Positions 27,620-36,225 are shown, numbered from the stretch's first letter. The stretch is DNA of 64,000 bases from JACCTU01 sp963809175 (GCA_963809175.1 CAWEIK010000001.1:1488001-1552000), one strand, 5' to 3'. A program made the numbers and translations. The notes: generated from the letters alone by a model not told the origin.

Positions 27620-28302
27620 CCGGCCAGATCGCCGCGGCCTTCCTCGCGGGGCTCGTCTCCGTCGCGGCGCCGTGTGTGCTCCCACTCGTTCCCGGCTACC
27701 TGTCGATCGTCGCGGGCGGCTCGCCGACGCCGCGCCGGGTACTCGCGGGGAGCGTCCCGTTCGTGCTCGGCTTCACGGTCGTCTTCGTCGTGCTCGGCGC
27801 GGGCGCCGCGGCGCTCGGTTCGGTGCTGGCCCAGGAGCGCCGGATCGAGCTCGCCGGCCTTCTGCTCGTCGTCTTCGGCCTCGCGTTCGCGGGGCTGCTG
27901 CCCTGGCCGGAACGGATGCTCGCGCCCGGCCTCGTGCTGCGTGCGCGCGACGGCTCGACCGCGCTGCTCGGCGCGGCGTTCGCCGTGTGCGCGGCCCCGT
28001 GCGTCGGTGCGGTGCTCGGCTCGGTGCTCGTGCTCGCGAGCGCGACCGGCACCGTCGCGAAGGGGATCGTGCTCCTGACCGCGTACTCGCTCGGGCTGGC
28101 GGGCGCGTTCCTGCTCGTCGGCGTCGCGTTCGCACGTGCGATGACCGGCTTCCGCGTGCTGCGAGACAACTGGGTGAAGATCCGCATCGTCAGCGGCTTC
28201 GTGCTCGTCGCGCTCGGCCTGCTCCTCTTCTTCCACCGGGAGTGGTGGCTCTATGTCGGCCTACGGCGCGTCCTCGACACCTTCGGGCTCGGCGAGGTCT
28301 AG
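27616..28302 (+). CDS. ccdA: CcdA-type membrane thiol reductant transporter
   Basis: 228 aa with six hydrophobic helices. The two conserved cysteines appear in VAAPCVLPLVPGYLSIVAGG and VCAAPCVGAVLGSVL, the CcdA/DsbD signature. It passes electrons from cytoplasmic thioredoxin across the membrane to TlpA and CcmH upstream. GTG 27616 overlaps the ccmH stop. The last 42 bp overlap the convergent DUF309 gene. Confidence 0.94.
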   Translation: MTGQIAAAFLAGLVSVAAPCVLPLVPGYLSIVAGGSPTPRRVLAGSVPFVLGFTVVFVVLGAGAAALGSVLAQERRIELAGLLLVVFGLAFAGLLPWPERMLAPGLVLRARDGSTALLGAAFAVCAAPCVGAVLGSVLVLASATGTVAKGIVLLTAYSLGLAGAFLLVGVAFARAMTGFRVLRDNWVKIRIVSGFVLVALGLLLFFHREWWLYVGLRRVLDTFGLGEV

Positions 28303-28605
28303 TTCGGGCATCGCGCCGGGTCGCGCACGTGCGACCTGGGCGAGGAGCGACGCGACGTCAACGCCGCGATGTCGCGGCGTGTAGGCCGCGAGCCTGCGTG
28401 CAGCTTTCTCGAGCTGTCGCCGGCAGCCCGTCTCGTTTCCGCGGCCGTCCTGGTACCACGCGACGACGACGTGCACGAGCCCCTGGAAGAAGTCGCGCTC
28501 GTCGGGAGCTGCCGCGCGCCAGGCGTCCTCGAAGGCCTCGTGGGCCTCGAAGTACCGCCCGGCGCGGGCGAGCGCGAGGCCGTCGGCGAGCGACTTCTCG
28601 ATCAT
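28261..28605 (-). CDS. DUF309 family protein
   Basis: 114 aa, all-helical. The family signature is present: ARAGRYFEAHEAFEDAWRAA, then FFQGLVHVVVAWYQDGRGN, giving the HExFE-W pattern typical of DUF309. Biochemical role not established. It overlaps ccdA tail to tail by 42 bp. ATG 28605 gives a compact protein starting MIEKSLADG. Confidence 0.85.
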   Translation of the reverse strand: MIEKSLADGLALARAGRYFEAHEAFEDAWRAAAPDERDFFQGLVHVVVAWYQDGRGNETGCRRQLEKAARRLAAYTPRHRGVDVASLLAQVARARPGAMPELDLAEPEGVEDAP

Positions 28606-28621
28606 CGATCTAGCGCAGTGT

Positions 28622-28627
28622 TACCGT
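28622..28627 (+). promoter_or_regulatory. -10 element, probable leaderless start
   Basis: TACCGT, 7 nt before GTG 28635. It supports 28635 over the in-frame GTG at 28626, which lies inside the hexamer. Confidence 0.4.
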
Positions 28628-28634
28628 GTTGGCC

Positions 28635-28949
28635 GTGGCGACGATCCTGCTGTGTGGGGTCGACCTCTTCTTTCGGGGCAAACTCGACGCGCTGCTGCCC
28701 GGCCACCACCTGATCACGACCGACAACGTCGACACGCCGGACGTCGTGATCGCGGACATCGCCCGGATCGATCCGATCGAGGTCGCCGACGCCTGGCCGG
28801 ACGTTCCGATCATCGGGTTCACGAACCACAACGACACGGGAGGCCTCAAGGCAGCCAACGCGGCCGGATTCGACCAGGTCCTGGCGAAGTCTGCGCTCGT
28901 CGAGCGGATCGGCGGGATCGTCGACGAGCTGATCGCCGAGCCTCGCTAG
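28635..28949 (+). CDS. Degenerate receiver-like protein
   Basis: 104 aa. The pattern resembles a CheY fold: VATILLCGVDLFFRGKLDAL, PDVVIADIARIDP (Asp at the phospho-acceptor position), IIGFTNHND (the conserved Thr) and AAGFDQVLAKSALVERIGG (the conserved Lys). The acidic pair at the end of strand 1 is missing (CGVD instead of DD). Phosphorylation is therefore doubtful and it may be a pseudo-receiver. Its TAG stop forms the -10 element of the ferredoxin gene. Confidence 0.6.
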   Translation: MATILLCGVDLFFRGKLDALLPGHHLITTDNVDTPDVVIADIARIDPIEVADAWPDVPIIGFTNHNDTGGLKAANAAGFDQVLAKSALVERIGGIVDELIAEPR

Positions 28950-28952
28950 AGT
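28947..28952 (+). promoter_or_regulatory. -10 element of the ferredoxin gene
   Basis: TAGAGT in the context CTCGCTAGAGT, 8 nt before GTG 28961. The TAG is also the stop of the upstream gene. Confidence 0.45.
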
Positions 28953-28960
28953 CTCGGCCC

Positions 28961-29267
28961 GTGACGTACATCATCGCCGAGCCCTGCATCGACATCAAAG
29001 ACCGCTCCTGCGTCGACGTCTGCCCGGTCGACTGCATCCACGAGGCCGAGCGGATCCTCGTGATCGATCCCGGAGGAGTGCATCGACTGCGGTGCGTGCG
29101 AACCGGAGTGCCCGGTCGAGGCGATCTTTCCGGAGGATGCGCTCCCGGACAAGTGGGAGCCGTTCATCAAGATCAACTACGCCTACGGCGAGGGTTTCGA
29201 CGTGGTGAACAACCTCACGAACGAGTACGCCACCGAGCACAACGTCCAGAACCCGCCGCTGACCTAG
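28961..29267 (+). CDS. fdxA: 7Fe ferredoxin, frameshifted
   Basis: Actinobacterial-type ferredoxin, about 101 aa once repaired. The first cluster region is EPCIDIKDRSCVDVCPVDCI. After a one-base shift near 29070 (a CCC run that should be CC) the frame continues EECIDCGACEPECPVEAIFP, then LPDKWEPFIKINYAYGEGF. The cysteine pattern fits a [3Fe-4S][4Fe-4S] protein. The span is 3n+1 bases, one base too many. Leaderless -10 element upstream. Confidence 0.88.
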
Positions 29268-29344
29268 GCGAGGGCCGAAGCCGCGGCTCCAGCGGGCGGT
29301 TGACCGTCGCAAGTAGTGCTCGACACAGCCCGTCGCCGCATCGC

Positions 29345-29350
29345 TACGCT
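29345..29350 (+). promoter_or_regulatory. -10 element of the VOC gene, probable leaderless start
   Basis: TACGCT in the context ATCGCTACGCT, 8 nt before GTG 29359. Confidence 0.45.
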
Positions 29351-29358
29351 GATTCGCG

Positions 29359-29991
29359 GTGACGGCCAGGACCATCGACCACGTCGCGCTGTGGGTAGCC
29401 GACCGTGACGCGATCGCCGAACGGCTGATCGCCGACCTCGGCATGCACACGGTCGAGCGGACCGACCGCTTCACGCTGCTCGGCGCGGACGCACGGCGGT
29501 TCAAGCTCACCCTCTTCGACGAGGAAGGACCGCGCGTTCAGGGCGCGCTCAAGCACGTGACGCTGCGTGTGAACGAGGGCGAGGAGAGCTCGCACGACGT
29601 CGGCGAGGGGCTGACGGTGAACGTCGTTCCGGCAAAGACCGAGGTCGACTACGACCTGGACCACGTTGCGCTCTTCTCTGCCGACCCCGACGGAACCGCG
29701 CGCGAGTACCTCTCTCTCGGCTTCAACGAGGCCGACCCGCGGGACGGCGTGCCGCGCGTCGAGCTCGGCGGTGCGTACCTCGAGTTCCACCCGGGCGATC
29801 CGACCACGCCCGAGCGACCGCTCCTGAACCACCTCGCGGTGCTGGTCGACCGCGCGGACGACGCGAAGGCGTTGCCCGCGGAGGTCGCCGACGTCGTCGA
29901 CGCGCCGAACACCTATGCCGTGTTCGTGTGGGGCCCGGAGCGCGTGAAGATCGAGTACGTCGAGCACAAGCCGACGTTCTCTCTCGTGTAG
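29359..29991 (+). CDS. VOC (glyoxalase/dioxygenase superfamily) protein
   Basis: 210 aa with two beta-alpha-beta-beta-beta modules: IDHVALWVADRDAIAERLI, then YDLDHVALFSADPDGTAREY. Histidines at the start of each module and Glu in YLEFHPGD and KIEYVEH could bind one metal. The substrate is not predictable; it could be a dioxygenase, lyase or epimerase. A flavoprotein gene starts one base after its TAG stop. Confidence 0.78.
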   Translation: MTARTIDHVALWVADRDAIAERLIADLGMHTVERTDRFTLLGADARRFKLTLFDEEGPRVQGALKHVTLRVNEGEESSHDVGEGLTVNVVPAKTEVDYDLDHVALFSADPDGTAREYLSLGFNEADPRDGVPRVELGGAYLEFHPGDPTTPERPLLNHLAVLVDRADDAKALPAEVADVVDAPNTYAVFVWGPERVKIEYVEHKPTFSLV

Positions 29992-31003
29992 TTGACCGCG
30001 ATCGCCGGCGCTGGAATGGCCGGCCTCGTCGCTGCGGCACGCGCCCGCCAGCTCGGCGCCGACGTGACGGTGTACGAGAAGGGCGATCGCCCCGGCGGCT
30101 CGATGCTCCTGTCGAGTTGCGTCGTCTGGCGGCACTTGCGCTTCGAGGACTTCCGGCTCGAATGCCCGCGCGGCGACGAACGCCTGCAGCGGCTGATCTG
30201 GGAGCGGCTCGACGAGTCGCTCGCGTGGCTCGAGTCGACGACGCGCGTGCGCCCGCTCCTCGACGACACCGAGAATCCGCGCACGACCGGCCGCCGCTAC
30301 GACCCCGCGCGAGCTCACCGCGGCGCTGTCGCGCGAGGCCGGTGAGGTCCTGCTCGGACAGTCGTTTCCGTCGGCGGAGCCGCTCGTCCTGGCCACGGGG
30401 GGCTTTCCGGTGCGCGTCGCGCGCGAGCGCGGCTTGCTCGTCCGCTCGAACCGCTGGAGCGAGGGCGACGGGCTCGACCATGGGCGCGGCCTCGGAGCCG
30501 CGACCGCGGGCGACCTCGACGAGCTGTACGCGCGCGCGATGCCGGCGCCGCCCGCGCGGATCGGCGAGTCCGACTACGTGCGCCTCTCGCAGCTGTACGG
30601 CGGGCGCGCGCGCGTCACGAACGAGCGCGGCGAGGAGTTCTTCCCACAGGCTCCCGCGTGGCACGAGAACGACCTGGCGCAGGCGATCGCGCGCCAGCCC
30701 GGTGGCACGGCGTGGTTCGAGCTCGACGATCCGGACGACCCGAGGGTGCAGGCGGCGCGCAAGGCGGGAGGCGAGGTCCGCGACGAGAACGGCAGCGTGC
30801 GCGTGCACGTCGCGGCCGGGGTCACGCACACGCTGGGCGGGCTGCGGGTCGACGAACGCGCGCGGGTGCTCCGCGAGGACGGCACGCCGATCGACGGGCT
30901 CTTCGCGGCGGGCGTGGACGTCGGCGGGATCGCGAGCGGCGGCTACGCGAGCGGCCTCGCGCAGGCGCTCGTCCTCGGCCTCGTCGCGGCGGAGTCGCTC
31001 TAA
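29992..31003 (+). CDS. FAD-binding (fumarate reductase/KstD-like) flavoprotein, frameshifted
   Basis: The N-terminal Rossmann dinucleotide site is IAGAGMAGLVAAARA. The C-terminal FAD motif is GLFAAGVDVGGIASGGYASGLAQALVLG, a typical ending for FAD-dependent 2-enoate dehydrogenases and fumarate-reductase-type flavoproteins. The frame shifts by one near 30306 (GACCCCGCG), joining GRRYDP to RELTAALSREAGEVL. LVLATGGF follows. Repaired length is about 336 aa, shorter than the usual 450-550, because the mid-domain is compact. A TTG start directly follows the VOC stop. The stop interlocks with the convergent small gene (CTAA). Confidence 0.75.
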
Positions 31004-31176
31004 CCCTGAGCGAACGCGCAGACGCGGTCGTCGCCGGGGAGCGGTGAGACGCCGAGCTTGGTGATCTCGAAGCGCTTCTCGTCGAGCTCGACGCGGTCTC
31101 CGGGCTTCGGCGGCTCGCCCTCTTGCTCGCGGAGCTCGTAGCCGGTCGGCGTCCAGACGAAGAGCAGGTAGGTCAC
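31000..31176 (-). CDS. Small hypothetical protein, 58 aa
   Basis: Reads GTG at 31176 to TAG at 31000-31002. Sequence features: VTYLLFVWTPTGYELREQEG, a proline-rich turn and RVELDEKRFEITKLGVSPLP, ending VCAFAQG. It looks like a small beta-barrel with clean codon use. It is too short for a confident family call, but the stop is interlocked with the flavoprotein stop and the start sits 12 bp from the histidine kinase stop, which supports it as a real gene in a tight arrangement. Confidence 0.5.
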   Translation of the reverse strand: MTYLLFVWTPTGYELREQEGEPPKPGDRVELDEKRFEITKLGVSPLPGDDRVCAFAQG

Positions 31177-31188
31177 GGCGCGGAGATC

Positions 31189-32364
31189 CTACTGCGCGAC
31201 GTAGGGGGGAAGCGTCACCCGCACCGTCGTGCCGCCGTCGTCCTCCCGCTGGTCGACCTCGAAGGTCGCGTTCAGCGTGCGTGCGCGCTCCTCCAGCTCG
31301 TCGAACGTCGCCCGCCGCCGCTCGCCGGGCGCGTCGTCGACGACCTCCGCCTGGAGCCCGCCGTCCGGCCGGCTCGTGGCCACGATCGACATGCGGTTCG
31401 GCGGCCCGCGCCGGATCGACCCTGAGGTCGCCTCGCGGATGATCTGGTAGAGCGCGGCCTGCGCCTTCTCGCCGAGCGTCTCGGCCGCGTCGACGTCGAC
31501 GTCGATCTGGATCTTGTGCTCGAGCCCGAGCTGCTCGGCGAGGCCCTTGACCGCCGGGCCGAACCCCTGGTCGCGCAGGACGACCGGCTCGAGGTTGAAC
31601 GAGAGGTCGCGGAGCGCGCGAATGGTCTGCCGGTGCTGCTTCAGCGCCTTCTCCATCACGGGCAGCGCGTCCGGGGCGACCGACTCGCTCACCGCGTCGA
31701 GCATCAACGCGAGCCCCGACATCGACTGCACCGGGCCGTCGTGGAGGAAGAGCGCGAGGCGTCGCCGCTCCTCCTGCTCGGCGGTGACGATTTGCTCGGA
31801 GAGCCGGGCGCGCTCGGCCTCGCGGACCTTCGCGTCCTCGAGCAGACGCGCGTTCTCGCTCTCGCGTGCAGCGAAGTCCGCGAGCACAGTGGCGCGCGCG
31901 ACGTCGGCGCGCGCGAACGGCCGCACGCGGACGAGATGGAGCGAGCCGACGTGCTCGTCGCGCACGCGGAGCGGAACGAGGATCCCCTGTCGCCCGTTCG
32001 ACGAGGGGGCGGGCTGCTCGTCCGGTCCGAGAAGTACTGCGCGCGCGTCGAAGAGGCGTTCGGCCTCGACTCTCGCGTGCTCGAGCACCGACTGCGGCCC
32101 GCCGCGCGCCGCGATCTGGTGCATCGACTCGATCAGCGCCTCGAGGAACGTCGCCTGCCCCGCGAGCTCCTCTTCGATGTGGCGATGGCGGTCACGCTGG
32201 ACGAGGAACAGGTACACCGCGACGAGCGCCGCCGCGGCGATCGCCGTCAGCAGCACCAACCCCCCGAGCGTGGAGGCATCGCTGCTCACGTAGAGGATCG
32301 CCGCGACGGCCGCGAGCACGGCCGCACCGACGAGGACCGCGGTCCTAATCGATGATCGCGTCAC
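31189..32364 (-). CDS. NarX/DegS-type sensor histidine kinase with degenerate ATPase domain
   Basis: About 391 aa. Two TM helices (LVGAAVLAAVAAILYV, LVLLTAIAAAALVAVYLFLV), a GAF-like sensor (residues about 85-180) and a coiled coil lead to a HisKA_3 dimerisation domain with QEERRRLALFLHDGPVQ carrying the phospho-His. The C-terminal ATPase domain is poor: REATSGSIRRGPPNRM lacks the N-box Asn, and VVDDAPGERRRA lacks the usual DxGxG. It overlaps the upstream NarL-type regulator by 20 bp. GTG 32364 is preferred; TTG 32373 is possible. Confidence 0.85.
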   Translation of the reverse strand: MTRSSIRTAVLVGAAVLAAVAAILYVSSDASTLGGLVLLTAIAAAALVAVYLFLVQRDRHRHIEEELAGQATFLEALIESMHQIAARGGPQSVLEHARVEAERLFDARAVLLGPDEQPAPSSNGRQGILVPLRVRDEHVGSLHLVRVRPFARADVARATVLADFAARESENARLLEDAKVREAERARLSEQIVTAEQEERRRLALFLHDGPVQSMSGLALMLDAVSESVAPDALPVMEKALKQHRQTIRALRDLSFNLEPVVLRDQGFGPAVKGLAEQLGLEHKIQIDVDVDAAETLGEKAQAALYQIIREATSGSIRRGPPNRMSIVATSRPDGGLQAEVVDDAPGERRRATFDELEERARTLNATFEVDQREDDGGTTVRVTLPPYVAQ

Positions 32365-32998
32365 GAAGCGCAATCGCCACGGCGTGCGTGCGCGTGTCCG
32401 CCTCGAGCTTCGCGAGGATGTGCCGCACGTGGCTCTTGACGGTCTCCTGGCTGATGAAGAGCTTCGCGGCGACGTCGGCGTTCGACATCCCGTCGGCGAG
32501 CAGCTGGAGGATCTCCCGCTCGCGGCCCGTGAGCATGTCGTCCTTCTCCTTGCCGGAGAGGAACGCGGGCATCAACGCCGGGTCGACGTAGCCGTCCCCG
32601 GCCGCGACCTTCTCGATCGCGCGAAGCAGCGTCGCGTGCGGAGCCTCCTTGAGGATGTAGCCCTTCGCGCCCGACTCGAGCCCGCGTCCGAGCAGCGAGC
32701 GCTCGCTGTACGCGGTGAAGATCAGCACCGCCGTCTCGGGGAGCTTCTCCGACAGGATCTTCGTCGCCTGCAGCCCGTCCATGCCGGGCATCCGCACGTC
32801 CATGATCACGACGTCCGGGCGGCGCCGCTCGGCGAGCGCGACTGCGCTCGCCCCGTCCGAGGCCTCGCCGATCACCCGGATGTGCGGGGCGCGGGAGAGC
32901 GAGAGCCGCAGCCCTTCGCGGACGACCTCGTGGTCGTCGACGATCAGGCACGTGATCTCACGCTCTGAGGCGGAGTTCGATTTCGCAGAGGCTTCCAC
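32345..32998 (-). CDS. NarL/FixJ-family response regulator
   Basis: 217 aa. The receiver (residues about 15-135) has DD at 21-22, Asp67 in VVIMDVRMPGMDG, Thr in LIFTAY and Lys in GYILKEA. A LuxR-type HTH follows at about 155-205 (LTGREREILQLLADGMSNAD and QETVKSHVRHILAKL). It is the partner of the kinase encoded immediately downstream and overlapping. The target promoter is unknown. Confidence 0.93.
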   Translation of the reverse strand: MEASAKSNSASEREITCLIVDDHEVVREGLRLSLSRAPHIRVIGEASDGASAVALAERRRPDVVIMDVRMPGMDGLQATKILSEKLPETAVLIFTAYSERSLLGRGLESGAKGYILKEAPHATLLRAIEKVAAGDGYVDPALMPAFLSGKEKDDMLTGREREILQLLADGMSNADVAAKLFISQETVKSHVRHILAKLEADTRTHAVAIALRDAIID

Positions 32999-33036
32999 GG
33001 GGGCCTGCGGATTGTAGGGGGCCTGTCAGATCCCGC

Positions 33037-33933
33037 CTAGAGCGCGAGTGAGAGTTGCTCGGGTCGGGGCTCTCGCCGGATCGGCCTGGCGCGCCGGTCG
33101 GCGATCTCGAAGCGTCGTGCCAGGTCGGCCACCTGGGCGCGGACGGGCTTGGTCTGCTCGGCCGGGAGATAGGCCTTACGCGCGTAGAGCTCCTCGTAGA
33201 GCGGGACGAGCTCGGGCCAGTCGGCGGCCAGGTGCTCCATGAAGTGCTCGCGTGTCCCGGGTCGCAGGAAGAGCAGGTTGGCCCAGACCCCGGTCGCCCC
33301 GGCCTCGCGGGCCGCACGGACGACCTCTGCGAGCTGCTCGGGACGGTCGGAGATCCCCGGCAGGATCGGGGCCATCCCGACGCCCGCCTTGATCCCGGCG
33401 TCCACGAGCTGCTTGAGCGCCCGAAGCCGCTGGCGGGGGTGCGCGGTCGAGGGCTCGGTCTTTCGCCAGACGTCCTCGTCGAGCGTGGGGACGGAGAACG
33501 TGACGCTGACCGACGCGTGGCGCGCGGCCTCGACGAGCACGTCGATGTCTCGGACGATCATCGGGCCGCGCGTGATGATCGTCAGCGGGTTCGCGGCCTG
33601 GCCCAGCACACGGATGCAGGCCCGGGTGAGCTGGTAGCGGCCCTCGGCCGGCTGGTACGGGTCGGTTGCCGCGCCGATCGCGACCAGCTCGCGCGCCCAG
33701 GCAGCCCGGGCCAGCTGCGCGCGGAGCACGTCGGCGACGTTGACCTTGACCCTGATCGAGGTGCCGTAGCGGTCGTCGAAGGGCCGGTCGGCGCGCTGCT
33801 CGAAGGCCCGGACGTAACAGAACGTGCACCGGTGCACGCACCCCATGTACGGGTTCAGCGACCACTTGAACGCCATGCCGCGCACGCGGTTGAGCGCCAC
33901 CTTGCACGGCTCCTCGCGATACTCGACCCCCAC
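33037..33933 (-). CDS. Radical SAM protein, SplB/Rv2578c-like
   Basis: About 298 aa. The radical SAM cluster motif CVHRCTFCYV (CxxxCxxC) follows NPYMGC, then RAFEQRADRPFDDRYG and GAATDPYQPAEGRYQLTR, the pattern of Rv2578c-type SPL-related proteins. Late motifs are VTFSVPTLDEDVWRKTEPST and MAPILPGISD. GTG 33933 is preferred because a TATAGT -10 element lies exactly 6 nt upstream; ATG 33951 is the alternative. Reaction unknown. Divergent from the metallo-hydrolase gene across an almost empty promoter. Confidence 0.87.
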   Translation of the reverse strand: MGVEYREEPCKVALNRVRGMAFKWSLNPYMGCVHRCTFCYVRAFEQRADRPFDDRYGTSIRVKVNVADVLRAQLARAAWARELVAIGAATDPYQPAEGRYQLTRACIRVLGQAANPLTIITRGPMIVRDIDVLVEAARHASVSVTFSVPTLDEDVWRKTEPSTAHPRQRLRALKQLVDAGIKAGVGMAPILPGISDRPEQLAEVVRAAREAGATGVWANLLFLRPGTREHFMEHLAADWPELVPLYEELYARKAYLPAEQTKPVRAQVADLARRFEIADRRARPIRREPRPEQLSLAL

Positions 33934-33957
33934 GTGGCCACTATAGAACATATGTTC
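33934..33957. promoter_or_regulatory. Compact bidirectional promoter with palindromic -10
   Basis: The CTATAG at 33941-33946 reads as TATAGA (33942-33947) toward ATG 33952 on the plus strand. On the minus strand it reads as TATAGT (33945-33940), 6 nt before GTG 33933. Downstream lies the 12-bp palindrome GAACATATGTTC (33946-33957), which contains start codons on both strands. Confidence 0.55.
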
Positions 33958-34872
33958 GATGGGCTTGCGAGGCTCACCCTGCCGCTGCCGATGCGGCCGA
34001 GCCACGTGCACTGCTACCTGCTCGAGGGCCAGGACGGCTGGACGCTCGTGGACACGGGCCTCGCACTCCCCGAGTCGGATGAGGTGTTCGCCCAGGTCGC
34101 GCGCGAGCTGACGGTCGCGCGCATCGTGATCACGCACTTCCACCCGGACCACGTCGGCGGCGCGCAGCAGGCGCAGGCCGCCACGGGCGCGACGGTCCAC
34201 CAGGGCGCGCTCGACTACGAGCAGTGCGCGCACGTCTGGGGAAACGACGACTGGCTGCAGGTGATCGCCGACTGGTTCCTCGCGAACGGCGTGCCGCCGG
34301 CGGTAGCGAACGAGCTGCTCGAGGCCGGCTCCGTCTACGCGCCGTTCATCCGCTACGTGCGCGACCCGGAGCTGCTCGACGCGGGCGATGTCGTCGACGG
34401 GTGGGAAGTGCTCGCGGTGCCCGGGCACGCGGACGGACACCTTGCGCTCGTTCGGGACGGGGTGCTCGTCGCCGGCGACCACCTGCTGCCGCGGATCACC
34501 CCGGCGGTCGGGCTCTACCCGGACTCGAGCCCCGACCCGCTCGGCGACTACCTCGACTCACTCGAGCGCACCGCGGCACTCGGCGTGCGGCTCGCGCTGC
34601 CGGGTCACGGCGACCCGATCCACGACCCGACCGCACGGGCCCGGGAGATCGTCGCGCACCACCGGGAGCGCCTGGAGGCGACGGCGGCCGCGCTCGGGAC
34701 GGAGCCGCGCTCGGGCTACGAGGTCTCGTTCGCGCTCTTCGGCGCCGACCTCAACCCGGCGGCACGCCGATTCGCGGTCGCGGAGACGCTTTCGCACCTG
34801 GAACGCCTCGTCCGCGAGGGTGGGGCGCGGCGCCACGAGGACGCCGGGGCTCTCTCCTATACTGATTCGTAG
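33952..34872 (+). CDS. Metallo-beta-lactamase-fold hydrolase
   Basis: 306 aa. The metal motif THFHPDHVGG is complete, preceded by the Asp in LVDTGLALPE. Further ligands lie in LAVPGHADGHLALV, VAGDHLLPRITP and ALPGHGDPI. The C-terminal 60 residues (EIVAHHRERLEATAAALG and AVAETLSHLERLVREGG) form the helical extension of the LACTB2/RNase-like group. ATG 33952 sits 4 nt after a TATAGA -10, so translation is probably leaderless. Substrate unknown (thioester, lactone or nucleic acid). Confidence 0.88.
   Translation: MFDGLARLTLPLPMRPSHVHCYLLEGQDGWTLVDTGLALPESDEVFAQVARELTVARIVITHFHPDHVGGAQQAQAATGATVHQGALDYEQCAHVWGNDDWLQVIADWFLANGVPPAVANELLEAGSVYAPFIRYVRDPELLDAGDVVDGWEVLAVPGHADGHLALVRDGVLVAGDHLLPRITPAVGLYPDSSPDPLGDYLDSLERTAALGVRLALPGHGDPIHDPTARAREIVAHHRERLEATAAALGTEPRSGYEVSFALFGADLNPAARRFAVAETLSHLERLVREGGARRHEDAGALSYTDS
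34858..34863 (+). promoter_or_regulatory. -10 element, leader with a start-site hairpin
   Basis: TATACT inside the end of the metallo-hydrolase gene. The leader ends in a 6-bp hairpin (GCCCCG/CGGGGC) directly against GTG 34921, which could act as a terminator for the upstream gene or mask the start. Confidence 0.35.
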
Positions 34873-34920
34873 CTTGGACGACGAGCAACCGCCTAGTACA
34901 CGCGCCCCGGAGAGCGGGGC

Positions 34921-36225
34921 GTGAGCGACTTCCTCCGCGTCATCCTCGTGCTCGCGCTCGTGCTCGCGAACGCGATCTTCGTCGCGGCCGAGTACGCGCT
35001 CGTGACCGCGCGGCGTGGGCGTCTCGAGCAGATGAACTCGCTCCCGGCACGCCGCGCGCTGCGCTTGATGGACCAGCCGGTGCGGTTCATCAGCACGGTG
35101 CAGGTCGGGATCACCGTGTGCGGGATCGCGATGGGCTCCATCGGCGAGCCGCTGATCTCGGGCTACGTCGACTCGTGGGTCTCGCATCTCCTGGCGTACA
35201 CGTTCTCGTTCCTGATCCTGACCTACCTCACCGTCGTGCTGGGCGAGCTCGTGCCGAAGGCGGTCGCACTGCAGAAGGCCGAAGCGCTCGCGGTCGTGCT
35301 CGCCGTGCCGCTCGACCTCCTCGCGCGGATCACGTCCCCGCTCGTCTGGGTGCTCCAGACCTCGGCGAACGCCGTGTCGCGGCTGTTCGGGGTCGCGCCC
35401 GCTCCCGCCGGCGTGCACGGCTACACGCGCGAGGACATCCTCTACACCGTCCGCGAGGCAGAGGACACCGGCGTGATCGAGGAGGCCGAGGAGGAGATGC
35501 TCTACAAGGTCTTCAACTTCGCCGGCAAGGAAGTCCACGAGGTGATGGTCCCGCGGCCGGAGGTGGTGGCGATCTCCGTCGACCTGCCGCCGGAGGAGTG
35601 CCTCGCCGCGGTCGTCGACTCGCCGTACACGCGCTACCCCGCGTACAAGGCTTCGCTCGACGACATCGTCGGGATCCTCCACGTTCGCGACCTCTTCTCA
35701 GCGCTCAACGACCGCGGGATCGCCAACGTCGTGATCGAAGAGCTCTTGCGACCGGCGTTCGTCGTCCCCGAGACGAAGGACCTCGCGGCGCTCCTCGCCG
35801 ACTTCCGCCGTGCGAAGGTCCACATGGCGATCGTCGTCGACGAGTACGGCGCGATGGAGGGGATCGTCACGCTCGAGGACCTGCTCGAGGAGATCGTCGG
35901 CGAGATCGAGGACGAGTACGACCTGCCCGACGAGGCGGTCGAGCGCATCGACGACACGACGATCCGGATCGGCGGCACGTTCCCGATCGACGACTTCAAC
36001 GAGCAGTTCGGCACCGAGCTGCCGCAGGCCGACTACCACACCGTTGCCGGCTTCGTCTTCGGCCTGCTCGGGCGGGCGCCCGAGGAAGCCGACGAGGTCG
36101 AGTACGACGGCCTCGCCTTCCACGTCCTGGACATCGAAGGCTCGCGCATCGAGCGGCTCCAGGTGCAGTGGCGTCCGCGTGACGAAGCGGACTCGCTCGC
36201 CGCCGGACGGTTAATCCGCCATTAA
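34921..36225 (+). CDS. HlyC/CorC-type CNNM membrane protein with CBS pair
   Basis: 434 aa. The N-terminal DUF21 domain has four helices (VILVLALVLANAIFVAAEYA, QVGITVCGIAMGSIGEPLI, LLAYTFSFLILTYLTVVLGE and one more). A CBS pair follows (about residues 210-335: VMVPRPEVVAISVD, YPAYKASLDDIVGILHVRDL, IVVDEYGAMEGIVTLEDLLE). A CorC/HlyC C-terminal domain ends the protein (IDDFNEQFGTELPQADYHTV). Related proteins export or regulate Mg or Co. Substrate not shown here. Confidence 0.92.
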   Translation: MSDFLRVILVLALVLANAIFVAAEYALVTARRGRLEQMNSLPARRALRLMDQPVRFISTVQVGITVCGIAMGSIGEPLISGYVDSWVSHLLAYTFSFLILTYLTVVLGELVPKAVALQKAEALAVVLAVPLDLLARITSPLVWVLQTSANAVSRLFGVAPAPAGVHGYTREDILYTVREAEDTGVIEEAEEEMLYKVFNFAGKEVHEVMVPRPEVVAISVDLPPEECLAAVVDSPYTRYPAYKASLDDIVGILHVRDLFSALNDRGIANVVIEELLRPAFVVPETKDLAALLADFRRAKVHMAIVVDEYGAMEGIVTLEDLLEEIVGEIEDEYDLPDEAVERIDDTTIRIGGTFPIDDFNEQFGTELPQADYHTVAGFVFGLLGRAPEEADEVEYDGLAFHVLDIEGSRIERLQVQWRPRDEADSLAAGRLIRH

